Positions 56,722 to 64,000 of a DNA stretch of 64,000 bases are shown in pieces. This DNA is from CBDDDW01 sp965226805 (GTDB lineage: Bacteria; Chloroflexota; Dehalococcoidia; Lucifugimonadales; JAGWBF01): assembly GCA_965226805.1 (NCBI GenBank), contig CBDDDW010000019.1:40240-104239 (forward strand). The letters run 5' to 3'. Numbering within the stretch: position 1 is the first letter of the stretch; each line of letters starts with the position of its first letter. The notes beneath the pieces are model-generated. The model made no database searches, was not told the origin of the DNA, and was given only the letters and a program-made list of their open reading frames with translations. The translations under genes and the position numbers were made by a program.

Positions 56722-58005
56722 TCACCCCACCCGCACGCGCCCCGACAGCAGTGCGTCCGCGGCAGATGCCTTCAACGATTGCAACCCACTCCGCTCCTCG
56801 TGCGCACGCTTGATGGCATCGTCTACTCCGTCCAGCATGGTGGCAATGGCCCTCTGCTCGGCTACAGGGGCCTTTGGCACGCGCATCCCCTCAATGAGTG
56901 CACAGTTCAGCGCGTCCTGGTTCGATCCTTGCCCAAGAGCACGAATGACAGAATAGTTGTGCCTAGCCCAAGCAAAGAAGAATTCAAGGCTGAAGTCTTC
57001 GTCCGCTCCGTATACAGCCGCGAAGTTTTGGTTGATTGCCGCATCAAATCCAAGGCGTGCAGTCATTCCGCGGGTCTTTCCCTGCCCAATCATAGCAATC
57101 AGCACAGAACTTTTGGGAACAACGACAGCCCCTGCCGTGACCGCCTGGGACGTGATGAATTCGTCTGGCTCCACTATGAAGACATCGTTTACCTGTCCAG
57201 TCTTGACAAACGGAACTTCATCGCCGTGCCAATAATCTAATCTCGCTCGCGACGGGGTAGTCCCATTACGCACCTCCGCCACATCCCCCAGCCGCACTAC
57301 ATCCCAGGCCGCCGGTACCGTCCCGATGCCCGGCACATCCTTCCATTGGGTGTGCCAACCAGGGACGCCGCGGGTGAGCAGTTCGTGAAGCAGGGCGTCG
57401 CGCAGGCGTTCGGTGGCCGTGATGACCGCCTCCACACCCTCGATGGCCTCGTCGATGGAGTCCAGTACGGCGGCGATGGCCTGCTGCTCCGGCAGGGGCG
57501 GGAGGAGGATGGGAAGGGAAACCACATCATAGCGTGTAATTCCCTGGATGGTGGTCCCACGTGACTTCCGTTGCAATGATGAAGCCATGCGCAACAGGAC
57601 TCTGCACAAATAATCTGAGTGGGCTTGGCCGTTGGACACCAGACAGGTTATGTCCTGGCTCGCCCCCATCGTTTCAGTGGCCATACCGGCAAGGCCAACT
57701 CTGGTCCTCGTTGCCAGCAACAACGCTCCAGCTTCACAAACCACAGTGTCACCCGAATAGAGGCCCTCGGTGGTAAGGAACGAGCGCGCATGCTCCCGAG
57801 TTATTCTGAACTCGGTTAAGTCGGCACCAGTAACGAAAGGGACGTGCCCATCCCAATAATCTGGTTGGTTCTTAGGAGGAGTTCCACCTTGGCTCATTGT
57901 GGCCACATCCCCCAAGCGCACGGCCTCCCATCCATCCGGAACTTGCATCTTGCCGTGCATCAACTGCCTCGCTGCTCTCCACCGTTGGTACCCCGCAGAG
58001 CGCAT
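56722..58005 (-). CDS. hsdS: Type I restriction-modification S (specificity) subunit
   Basis: 427 residues with two target-recognition domains. TRD1 begins at VRLGDVATMSQGGTPPKN and TRD2 at VVRLGDVAEVRNGTTPSRAR, each followed by a conserved helix (LPEQQAIAAVLDSIDEAIEGVEAVI and VAEQRAIATMLDGVDDAIKRA). It directs M2S methylation and R2M2S restriction to a bipartite site that cannot be predicted here. ATG at 58005 has GAGGGGTG upstream; later ATGs (MHGK, MQVPDGW) are also possible and nearer the family start. It overlaps the DUF2442 frame. Confidence 0.9.
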   Translation of the reverse strand: MRSAGYQRWRAARQLMHGKMQVPDGWEAVRLGDVATMSQGGTPPKNQPDYWDGHVPFVTGADLTEFRITREHARSFLTTEGLYSGDTVVCEAGALLLATRTRVGLAGMATETMGASQDITCLVSNGQAHSDYLCRVLLRMASSLQRKSRGTTIQGITRYDVVSLPILLPPLPEQQAIAAVLDSIDEAIEGVEAVITATERLRDALLHELLTRGVPGWHTQWKDVPGIGTVPAAWDVVRLGDVAEVRNGTTPSRARLDYWHGDEVPFVKTGQVNDVFIVEPDEFITSQAVTAGAVVVPKSSVLIAMIGQGKTRGMTARLGFDAAINQNFAAVYGADEDFSLEFFFAWARHNYSVIRALGQGSNQDALNCALIEGMRVPKAPVAEQRAIATMLDGVDDAIKRAHEERSGLQSLKASAADALLSGRVRVG

Positions 58006-58321
58006 CAAGTGTCACCCCTCGGCCTGCCTGCTTCGCTTCCAGCCACCGCTGGAGGGACTTCTGACTCTCATTGGAGGGCCTGCCCGCAAGCAATCCCTCC
58101 ACGCTGACGTCCTCGTCCAAGTCGGGCCAATGGATGCCGTGGCCTCCGCCGATGAGACGCCAGTTGGCCCTCTCTTCCTCTGTGGCATGCACCAGCCTGG
58201 GGTACCAGGCCAACGGGACCGAGATGGTACGGCCATCGGAAAGCTCGGCGGTCAACGTGTCCTCGGTAACCGTCACGTCTTCCGCATCAGGGACCCTCAC
58301 CTCAACCGTCGAAATATTCAT
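57872..58321 (-). CDS. DUF2442-domain protein
   Basis: The first 95 or so residues (NISTVEVRVPDAEDVTVTED, LSDGRTISVPLAWYPRLVHA, HWPDLDEDVSVEGLLAGRPS) match DUF2442. The family normally ends soon after the SLQRWLEAKQAG helix, whereas this frame continues for over 50 more codons into hsdS, so a lost stop is likely. It overlaps the end of the DUF4160 gene by 20 bp. DUF4160-DUF2442 pairs are widespread and resemble toxin-antitoxin modules in organisation; their activity is unproven. Confidence 0.75.
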   Translation of the reverse strand: MNISTVEVRVPDAEDVTVTEDTLTAELSDGRTISVPLAWYPRLVHATEEERANWRLIGGGHGIHWPDLDEDVSVEGLLAGRPSNESQKSLQRWLEAKQAGRGVTLDALCGVPTVESSEAVDARQDASSGWMGGRALGGCGHNEPRWNSS

Positions 58322-58538
58322 TCCACGCCTCCGTGAGCAACGTTTGATTCTCTCCAATTATCCTCGCAATTCGGCCTATCTCAGAGCGCCTCAGTCCACC
58401 GCTCCTCTGAAGCCTCACCGGGTCCAGCCAGAACTTGGCGACCCGGTCATCACGTTCTACATGTACGTGGGGCGGCTCCTCCCGGTCACTTGCGTAGAAG
58501 AATAAGCGATACGGCCCCTCTCTCAGTATCGTCGGCAT
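58302..58538 (-). CDS. DUF4160-domain protein
   Basis: 78 residues: MPTILREGPYRLFFYASDRE, EPPHVHVERDDRVAKFWLDP and a C-terminal helix IARIIGENQTLLTEAWNEYF. All are standard DUF4160 features, including the P-H-V-H motif. It starts 16 bp after hsdM, overlaps DUF2442, and is therefore inside the operon. No biochemical role is known for this family. Confidence 0.88.
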   Translation of the reverse strand: MPTILREGPYRLFFYASDREEPPHVHVERDDRVAKFWLDPVRLQRSGGLRRSEIGRIARIIGENQTLLTEAWNEYFDG

Positions 58539-58553
58539 CGCCCATCTGCAACT

Positions 58554-60083
58554 CTATCGGACATATCCCAGCTCCGCGAGCAGTTCGTCCATCTTTGCCA
58601 CCGCCTCATCACGCCGCCGCTCAGCATCCCGCAGCTGCGCCAAGGCGTCCTCGACGCTCATCACCTCCACCGGCTCGGTAGTGTCCACGTACCGGCTGAT
58701 GTTCAGGTTGAAGTCGTTGGCCCGCATCTCCTCCAGGTCTGCCACGTGGGCGAAGCGGTCCACGTCCTCGAAGGCGCGGTACGCCTCGACGATCCTGGCG
58801 ATGTGTTCCTTGTCGATATAGTTCCGCGCCTTGCCCTGCCGGAAGCTGCCCTCCTGCGCCGCGTCTACGAACAGCACCTTGCCACGCCGCTCGGCGGGTT
58901 TGGCCTTGTTCAGTACGCAGATAGCAACGGGGATGCTGGCCCCGGAGAAGAGGTTGGCCGCCAGGCCGATGACCGCCTCGAACAGGTCGGCCTCCACGAT
59001 GCCCTGGCGTATCTTCCCCTCCACCCCGCCCCGGAACAGGATGCCGTGGGGCATCACGACCCCCACCATGCCCTGAGAGTTGGTGACGCCGAGCATGTGC
59101 AGTAGGAAGGCGAGGTCACCCTTCGTCTTGGGCGGGATGGCGCCGTAGCGGTCGAAGCGGTGGTGCGGGTCGTTAGGCGCGAATTCGTGCCCCCAATTCT
59201 TCAAGCTGAAGGGCGGATTGGCGATCACCCGGTCGTAGGAGAGGAGGCGTCCCGTCCCGTCCACTAAGCCCGGCTCCGCGATGACGTCGCCGGGTTCCAG
59301 ACGGGCGGCCCGCAGGCCGTGAAGCAGCAGGTTTAGCTTGCCGATGGCCATGGTTCCCAGGTTGCGCTCCTGGCCGTGCAGCGCCAGGTCACGGAGGTCT
59401 CCGCCGTGTTCTTGCACGTACTGAGCAGCGTAGATGAGCATCCCGCCGGAGCCAGCGGTGGGGTCGCAGATACGCATCCCCTCGCGTGGTTGAAGCAGCT
59501 CGATGATGAGGCGCACCACGGGGCGAGGCGTGTAGAACTCGCCGCCCTTCTTCCCAGCGTCGTCGGCGAACCTGTTTATCAGGTACTCGTAGGCGTCGCC
59601 CAGCACGTTGCTCCCGCCAGCCGCGTCTTCCCGCAAGTTCTCGTCGTGCAGGTCCAGGCCGTCGAAGTGGTTCAGCAGGCTGCGGATGATGCGCTCGCGG
59701 TTGGCCGGGCTGCCCAGCTTCTGTTCGTCGTTCCAGTTGGTGCCCGCCAGCACGCCATCAAGCCTTGGAGTGTTGGCGTCCTCGATGGCGTGGCTGGCGA
59801 TGTTAAGGGTCTCGCCTAGATTCATAGAAGCGCTGGAGATCACCTCCCAGCGGGCGGACTCCGGGACGAAGAACTCGTGCTCGTCCCTGTCCTTGAGCGC
59901 CACGTCGCGGGCAACGCCCAGCGCGACGGCGGTCTCCACCTCCTCATCGAACCGGTCGGACAGCCGCTTAAGGAAGAGAATGGAGAAGATGTAGTTCTTG
60001 TAGTCGGCGGCATCGATCTGTCCGCGCAGGATGTCTGCGGCCTGCCACAGCTTCGACTCAAACTCCTGTCTGGTCAACGTCAT
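58554..60083 (-). CDS. hsdM: Type I restriction-modification M (methyltransferase) subunit
   Basis: 509-residue N6-adenine methyltransferase. The N-terminal helical domain (LTRQEFESKLWQAADILRGQ, LFLKRLSDRFDEE) is followed by the SAM motif (CDPTAGSGGMLIYAA) and the catalytic NPPF (VIANPPFSLKNWG). A C-terminal helix (DALAQLRDAERRRDEAVAKM) contacts HsdS. ATG at 60083 overlaps the upstream half-S gene by four bases (ATGA). It protects host DNA and is required for both methylation and restriction. Confidence 0.95.
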   Translation of the reverse strand: MTLTRQEFESKLWQAADILRGQIDAADYKNYIFSILFLKRLSDRFDEEVETAVALGVARDVALKDRDEHEFFVPESARWEVISSASMNLGETLNIASHAIEDANTPRLDGVLAGTNWNDEQKLGSPANRERIIRSLLNHFDGLDLHDENLREDAAGGSNVLGDAYEYLINRFADDAGKKGGEFYTPRPVVRLIIELLQPREGMRICDPTAGSGGMLIYAAQYVQEHGGDLRDLALHGQERNLGTMAIGKLNLLLHGLRAARLEPGDVIAEPGLVDGTGRLLSYDRVIANPPFSLKNWGHEFAPNDPHHRFDRYGAIPPKTKGDLAFLLHMLGVTNSQGMVGVVMPHGILFRGGVEGKIRQGIVEADLFEAVIGLAANLFSGASIPVAICVLNKAKPAERRGKVLFVDAAQEGSFRQGKARNYIDKEHIARIVEAYRAFEDVDRFAHVADLEEMRANDFNLNISRYVDTTEPVEVMSVEDALAQLRDAERRRDEAVAKMDELLAELGYVR

Positions 60084-60700
60084 AGGCCTCTCCTCAAGGT
60101 TGCTGGTACGGTCCTGCGACCAATCTCAATTATCACCGAGTCGCGGAGCGTCTCACGGCGCAGCCGGGCGGCTTCGACCGCCGATCCATACGCCGCCTCC
60201 GCCGCCTCCACGAGCCGGGCCACGGTATCGAGATCACGCGGGGGTGGCACGGGAACCTGAACCTCGCCCAAGCTTCTAGCCGACAGCGACTTGAGGGTTG
60301 CGCTCACCGTCATCAGTTTGCCGAGCTGCGCCCGGCCAAGGGACGAAGTGAGGCAGTACCAGAGCCAGTGCCCCATGCCGGATTCCGGTTGCTTCGCTCG
60401 CACCACCAGCAGCGTTATGCCCGCCACCGTCCGTGACACCTCTGGCGGCACCAGCGCGACCTGGACGGACCCGGTCCGGGCCGTCACCAGCAGGTCGAAG
60501 GGTCGGAGCAGGTGCCGCTCTGCTCGTACGCCATGGATGAGACCAACCTCCCTGAGGCCATCAACGTCCAGCCAGCCGTCGTCGCGCACGTCGCTGCTCT
60601 CAACTATCCGCAGCATCCACTGACCGCGCCTCACGCCGATCCCATGACCGGCACGGGCCAGGCCCTGGTATACGTCGGCTAGTTCGGCGATTGACTGCAT
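60080..60700 (-). CDS. Half-length S-like subunit (single TRD)
   Basis: 206 residues with one target-recognition domain (ESSDVRDDGWLDVDGL, LLRPFDLLVTARTGSVQVAL, SLSARSLGEVQVPVPPPRDL) and a C-terminal coiled helix (TVARLVEAAEAAYGSAVEAARLR). Half-S proteins can dimerise to form a palindromic-type specificity or can modulate a full-length S subunit. It is the first gene of the operon and is translationally coupled to hsdM, so its level matches M. Having both this and a full HsdS in one operon is unusual. Start ATG at 60700 lies 6 bp after a -10 box. Confidence 0.8.
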   Translation of the reverse strand: MQSIAELADVYQGLARAGHGIGVRRGQWMLRIVESSDVRDDGWLDVDGLREVGLIHGVRAERHLLRPFDLLVTARTGSVQVALVPPEVSRTVAGITLLVVRAKQPESGMGHWLWYCLTSSLGRAQLGKLMTVSATLKSLSARSLGEVQVPVPPPRDLDTVARLVEAAEAAYGSAVEAARLRRETLRDSVIIEIGRRTVPATLRRGL

Positions 60701-60706
60701 GTTTGT

Positions 60707-60715
60707 ATTATAACA
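60707..60715 (-). promoter_or_regulatory. Extended -10 promoter giving a probable leaderless mRNA
   Basis: On the minus strand TGTTATAAT (TGn plus TATAAT at 60712-60707) ends only 6 nt before the ATG at 60700. Transcription should start at or next to the A of ATG. No good -35 is visible. Inverted repeats (AACACG/CGTGTT and CACGTA/TACGTG) lie just upstream at about 60738-60765 and may be an operator. Confidence 0.6.
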
Positions 60716-61364
60716 TGTCTAGTGCCATCCATCATGGGCAACACGTATCCGTGTTGGTACGTGCGGCCAGAGTGCGCTAATCCGGCGCAGGGATGGGCAC
60801 AGATCGCGCAGTCCTGAGGTGGTCGCAGCCCCCGAACAAGCGGGGCCCGCGATTAGTGACAGATCAGCGGGCCGGGGTAGCTAGCGTGAGGGTGGTCGGG
60901 CGAAAGATGTGGCCGCCCGGGATGCAGGTGGGCGCGACGATTCACCACGTCCTAACCTCCCACACACCACACTGACAATTCAACAGTGGACAGCCGGAGG
61001 GGACCCGTCACTTGAAGCGTCGAGGCCGCCTTTTAACTGTACCTCTAGCCGGAAACTCAGCGTGAAGGTTTTCGATCTGTCCAGTTTGGTGAACAGGAGG
61101 CTCTTGGGGCCGGTGCCGGGTAACCTGACCGACTCCTCATATAAGGACCTCCCACCGAAAAGTTCGCAATTCAGTCCCATTAGGCCCATCCGAAGAGGCT
61201 CGAACTTCCGTATGGTGCGCTGTACCAGGGCTCACAGGCCGCCTAGCCACATCTCGAAGATGGTTCTGTCTACCGTGCACGTTGGTGGGCCCACGCGTAC
61301 TGTAGAGCGAACTCTTGAGTTGGTACTGTCGTTGTAAGTCCAGTAGGGATGTCGCGGAGGTTCC
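60716..61364. other. Intergenic stretch upstream of the restriction operon
   Basis: About 650 bp without a recognised gene. It contains operator-like inverted repeats near 60738-60765 and, at about 61190-61280 on the minus strand, a unit sharing ACCATCTTCGAGATGTGGCT and GTTCGAG blocks with 50228-50325. Confidence 0.45.
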
Positions 61365-61557
61365 CTAACGGCGTGGTTCCCACCGGAAGAAGCGGACGCC
61401 AACAAGTAGCCCAGCCACCAAACACCCGGCCATCACCAGCAGGTGCCCCCACTCGAAGCCTGTGCCCGTCTCAGCAAGGAACGACGTGTGCAGCGCGAGG
61501 GCGAAGTGCCGGAGGGGAAAGATGTCGGCGAGGGTCGTGAGCCACTGCGGGGCCCCG
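61365..61557 (-). pseudogene. ABC-2 type permease C-terminal fragment
   Basis: A 63-codon minus-strand segment reads APQWLTTLADIFPLRHFALA, then LLVMAGCLVAGLLVGVRFFR and WEPRR-stop. This is the usual end of ABC-2 (DrrB/NodJ-like) membrane subunits: a re-entrant helix plus the last transmembrane segment. It is truncated at its 5' side by the IS3 element at 61558. Confidence 0.7.
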
Positions 61558-61625
61558 TGACCTGCCCCCCAAAAACTGGTCCAGTTATAAACTCGTAAAG
61601 TGGAGCTGGTGAGAGGGGGTAGTCA

Positions 61626-61904
61626 ATGGCGAGTAAAAAGCGCAGTGTAGAGGAGATAATAGGGAAGCTGCGGGAAGCGGAGGTGGCCCTGGCGCAAGGG
61701 GAGACGGTGGCCCAGGCATGCAGGGGTATCGGGGTATCGGACCATACGTTTTACCGGTGGCGGCAGCAGTATGGGGGGCTGAGAATAGACCAGGCGAGGC
61801 GGTTGCGGGAGATGGAAGCGGAGAACGGACGACTCAGGCGTGCGGTAGCGGACCTGACGTTGGACAACCAGATTCTGAAGGAGGCAGCACGGGGAAACTT
61901 CTGA
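61626..61904 (+). CDS. IS3-family transposase OrfA
   Basis: 92 residues with HTH (VEEIIGKLREAEVALAQGET; AQACRGIGVSDHTFYRWRQQ) and a zipper (LREMEAENGRLRRAVADLTL). The end (AARGNF-stop) overlaps the catalytic frame; fusion by -1 frameshifting is expected. Confidence 0.88.
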   Translation: MASKKRSVEEIIGKLREAEVALAQGETVAQACRGIGVSDHTFYRWRQQYGGLRIDQARRLREMEAENGRLRRAVADLTLDNQILKEAARGNF

Positions 61905-62758
61905 GCCCGGCCCGCCGGCGGAGATGCGTGGAAGTGGTGGGGGACAGGTATGGCATCTCTGAGCGGCGCGCTTGCCGGGCGCTTGAGCAACCCCGGTCAA
62001 CACAGAGGTACACTGCAACAGTGGCCGATGATGAGGAGGCCCTGACGATGGCAGTGGTTCGGCTGGCCAGTCGGTACGGACGGTATGGGTACCGGCGGGT
62101 GACTGCCATGCTGCAATGGGAGGGATGGAGAGTGAACCACAAGCGGGTGGAGCGGATCTGGCGACGGGAAGGACTCAAGGTACCAGCCAAACAGCCCAAA
62201 CGGGGCCGACTCTGGCTTACTGACGGCTCCTGCGTGCGGCTGAGGCCACAACGACGGAACCACGTCTGGGCATACGACTTTGTGGCCCTTCGTACCAGTG
62301 ACGGCAAACCTGTTCGTCTCCTGACAGTGGTGGATGAGTATACCAGGGAGTGTCTGGCCATCCATGTGGGTCGCTCGTTACGCTCACCCCATGTCATTGA
62401 ATGCCTGGGGGACCTCATGGTCCAGCGTGGCGTGCCGGAGCACCTCCGCTCGGACAACGGGCCGAAGTTCACCGCCAGGGCGGTGCGGTTGTGGCTCCAA
62501 GGGGTGGGAGCCACAACCCTCTTCATCACACCGGGTAGCCCTTGGGAGAATGGGTATGTTGAGAGCTTCAACGGCAAGCTTAGGGACGAACTCTTGAACC
62601 GTGAGCTCTTCGATACCCTCTGGGAGGTGCAGGTCCTCACCGAGCAGTGGCGCCACGAGTACAACCACCAACGCCCCCACAGCGCCCTGGGCTATCGCCC
62701 TCCTGCTCCAGAGGCCATCCTCACCTCCTCTGCTCCAAGCGCTATCAGTGTCTCATGA
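61898..62758 (+). CDS. IS3-family transposase OrfB
   Basis: About 286 codons in the -1 frame relative to OrfA. The HTH_21-like part is RYGRYGYRRVTAMLQWEGWR. The DDE triad is VWAYDFVALRTSDG, HLRSDNGPKFTAR and ENGYVESFNGKLRDELLN. The tail QRPHSALGYRPPAPEA is typical. It is probably translated only as an OrfAB fusion, because no start with a ribosome-binding site is evident. Confidence 0.88.
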   Translation, partial: LLSPARRRRCVEVVGDRYGISERRACRALEQPRSTQRYTATVADDEEALTMAVVRLASRYGRYGYRRVTAMLQWEGWRVNHKRVERIWRREGLKVPAKQPKRGRLWLTDGSCVRLRPQRRNHVWAYDFVALRTSDGKPVRLLTVVDEYTRECLAIHVGRSLRSPHVIECLGDLMVQRGVPEHLRSDNGPKFTARAVRLWLQGVGATTLFITPGSPWENGYVESFNGKLRDELLNRELFDTLWEVQVLTEQWRHEYNHQRPHSALGYRPPAPEAILTSSAPSAISVS

Positions 62759-62836
62759 TTTGTGGTACAACTATTGGGGGCAGGTCAGTGCGACTTGGGA
62801 CAATGACGCATCAACGTTGTTAAGTCGGGCCGTATC

Positions 62837-62918
62837 AACTACCGATACTGGACGCCGTGTCCACTATCGCTGATTCATAGCTAACCACCGATACCGGACA
62901 ACTTGTCCGGTATCGGTG
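62837..62918. repeat. Pair of related palindromes
   Basis: A perfect 16-bp palindrome (CACCGATACCGGACAA at 62886-62901, one C, and its complement at 62903-62918) follows a degenerate version of the same unit at about 62837-62871 (ACCGATACTGGAC...GTGTCCACTATCG). They lie between the IS3 right end and the HEPN-like fragment. Confidence 0.7.
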
Positions 62919-63454
62919 AGACCATACCCGCGCTTTATGGTGGCAAGACTGGCCACAAACTCGCGCAGCGTGCCGCAGCACTGCTTGGTGTATGCGCAGC
63001 GGAACAGAAGCGGGCATATGACGAAGCCAGGAGCTTCTATAACGTTCGGTCAAAGAAAGCACACTGGAAGAAGTCGCCGCCTTCACGAGAAGTGCTAGTC
63101 TAGTGTCTCGTATATAGCATTACAATGCTGATATGAGGAGGTCCTCCCCGCGAACCCCGGTCTCACCCTCACCTCAATCCTCTCCCATAGGGAGAGGAGG
63201 CAGACCGGGGGGCCACGTCGAGCGCTGACGTATTGTAAACCCATTTGGCAGACACACGACTAGATAGGGAGCTTGAGGCAGGGCGCGGTCTAGCCTCCCT
63301 CACTATCGAGAGCTTGCTCAACCGCGACCCGCCACTACTGTGGGCAGAGGTGATGAGAAGCCTCCTACCTGAGACAAAAACTTACATCGACTGTCTCTGG
63401 CACTGCCGGCAGAGCGCCGCCTACCAGGTCTCGGATGATCCGGACGAGATCTGA
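62885..63454 (+). pseudogene. HEPN-like protein fragment split by the 163-bp miniature element
   Basis: The first part reads KLAQRAAALLGVCAAEQKRA, YDEARSFYNVRSKKAHWKKS; the second part DRELEAGRGLASLTIESLLN, RDPPLLW. The RSKKAH segment is an Arg-x4-His motif. The whole resembles the C-terminal HEPN domain of ApeA-like abortive-infection proteins. The miniature element at 63098-63260 interrupts it. Deleting the element and one TA restores the frame (SREVLDRELEAG) through TGA at 63454. The 5' part is missing: an in-frame TAA lies at 62882, inside the palindrome region. Confidence 0.65.
63098..63260 (-). mobile_element. 163-bp MITE with IS630-type ends, copy 2
   Basis: Inverted copy identical to 50788-50950, flanked by TA (63096-63097 and 63261-63262). 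It splits the HEPN-like gene. The internal P2 palindrome is conserved. Confidence 0.9.
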
Positions 63455-63518
63455 CTCACTACCGAACTGCGGCCCCCTGCTCCTGACCTGACTCCGCCCG
63501 GCTCCCAATTCGGATTCT

Positions 63519-64000
63519 CTATTCCCCCTCCGGTCCGTAGACGATCGGCAGTGGGAATTCGTTCTCACCTACGAAGCGAATGGGGTTGAGCGATCTGCGG
63601 AACTCGCGCGGGACCTGCCTCCCCACATACCTCAGTTGAGCTTCCATATCGGCGGGTCCCCCCACGAATCCCCAACGCCCGTCGCCTCCTGGCGACGGGA
63701 TCCACGACTTCACGCGGTACGCGCCCAGCACCCGGTCCCGCGAGCGAGCACCAGATAACCCGGCGCATCCTCCTGGGAGCCGGGATTCATGGCCCACCAA
63801 CCCCGGGCGGCGGCGTAGACATCGGCGGGATAGACCAGGGACAGGTCATCTTCGGGAATTCCAAGTACTGTCCCGTCCGGTCCCGGTAGGTGTACTCGAT
63901 GTTCAGGTTGGCGATGTAGTAGGGCAGGATCGCCACTTCGTTGGCGTGGATCTCATGGCGATATTTGTGTTCCAGTCGGTCCAGGGGCAGGTAGTTGATC
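63519..64000 (-). pseudogene. Decayed gene with a type ISP restriction-modification-like segment
   Basis: Reading from the window edge on the minus strand, YRHEIHANEVAILPYYIANL followed by NIEYTYRDRTGQYLEFP matches a characteristic block of type ISP/Eco57I-like helicase-methylase proteins. The frame then shifts. A second stretch (DLSLVYPADVYAAARGWWAM, NPGSQEDAPGYLVLARG) and a third in yet another frame (YRVKSWIPSPGGDGRWGFVG ... NPIRFVG) complete a different C-terminal domain that I could not name. At least two frameshifts within about 350 bp show decay. The 5' part continues beyond the window. Confidence 0.55.

Larger units (their letters stand above)
61558..62787 (+). mobile_element. IS3-family insertion sequence (defence-island copy)
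   Basis: A 1230-bp element with terminal repeats TGACCTGCCCCC (left; right inverted identical over 12 bp, followed by partly matching bases). It encodes OrfA and OrfB in a -1 frame arrangement. It is unrelated to the IS3 elements at 9.7 and 25.1 kb beyond family level. It truncates an ABC-2 permease gene. Confidence 0.9.

Noticed and set aside
60909..61337. 142-codon ORF upstream of the restriction operon
   Set aside because: No recognisable domain, no ribosome-binding site, and it overlaps a repeated non-coding unit.
1..64000. CRISPR arrays
   Set aside because: No series of regularly spaced short direct repeats was seen; the repeated units found are palindromic, isolated elements.

Overview
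The window looks like a chromosomal segment of an uncultured, high-GC, free-living bacterium, most plausibly a Chloroflexota member (SAR202/Dehalococcoidia-like). This is inferred from gene content only: paired M24 peptidases, MmgE/PrpD, an amidase with a GatC-like partner, nitrile hydratase, oligopeptide ABC ATPases, a zinc-ribbon/cyclase/AAA/TPR protein and thioredoxin-fold lipoproteins. No rRNA, tRNA or CRISPR array was found.

Region 1 (1-17.9 kb) is mostly intact catabolism: a Tag glycosylase, two tandem M24 peptidase paralogues (one without metal ligands), an SDR remnant, a GatC-like/amidase pair, a PuuE-type deacetylase, an MmgE/PrpD protein with a very good sigma70-like promoter, a DUF72 protein, two peptide-ABC ATPases, and a minus-strand cluster of nitrile hydratase beta and alpha, an Asp/Glu-racemase-like protein and ureidoglycolate lyase. 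It fits scavenging of nitrogen from nitriles, amides, ureides and peptides. An IS3 element nested inside an IS481-like element interrupts it at 9.6-12.05 kb.

Region 2 (18-34 kb) holds signalling and housekeeping genes. A cyclase/AAA/TPR regulator is broken by an IS630 element and a frameshift, a receiver-cyclase gene is broken by a 7-bp tandem duplication, and a membrane sensor is cut off by an IS3-like element. After these come a histidine phosphatase, tilS, a DUF6282-like hydrolase, two thioredoxin-fold lipoproteins and an aldo/keto reductase.

Region 3 (34.8-50 kb) is a rearranged mobile zone. It has two IS1380 copies, four full or partial copies of one IS3-like element, and the minus-strand operon of a decayed phage- or plasmid-like replicon (recombinase tail, primase-helicase, ParB-methyltransferase fusion, RAMA-domain protein, zinc protein). 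Two chimeric transposase ORFs at its ends are reciprocal halves of one exchange: reversing a 7.8-kb inversion at a shared 6-bp GAGGCA restores both a 596-codon gene and an IS3-like copy.

Region 4 (50.4-64 kb) is a defence island. Its core is a type I restriction-modification operon with an extra half-length S subunit, a DUF4160/DUF2442 pair, a DUF3644 (HEPN-like) protein and a YgjP-like metalloprotease, starting from an apparently leaderless promoter. On each side lies a gene (DUF4238; HEPN-like) split by an identical 163-bp miniature element in opposite orientation. The termini of this element match those of the IS630 element at 21.8 kb, and removing it restores both reading frames exactly.
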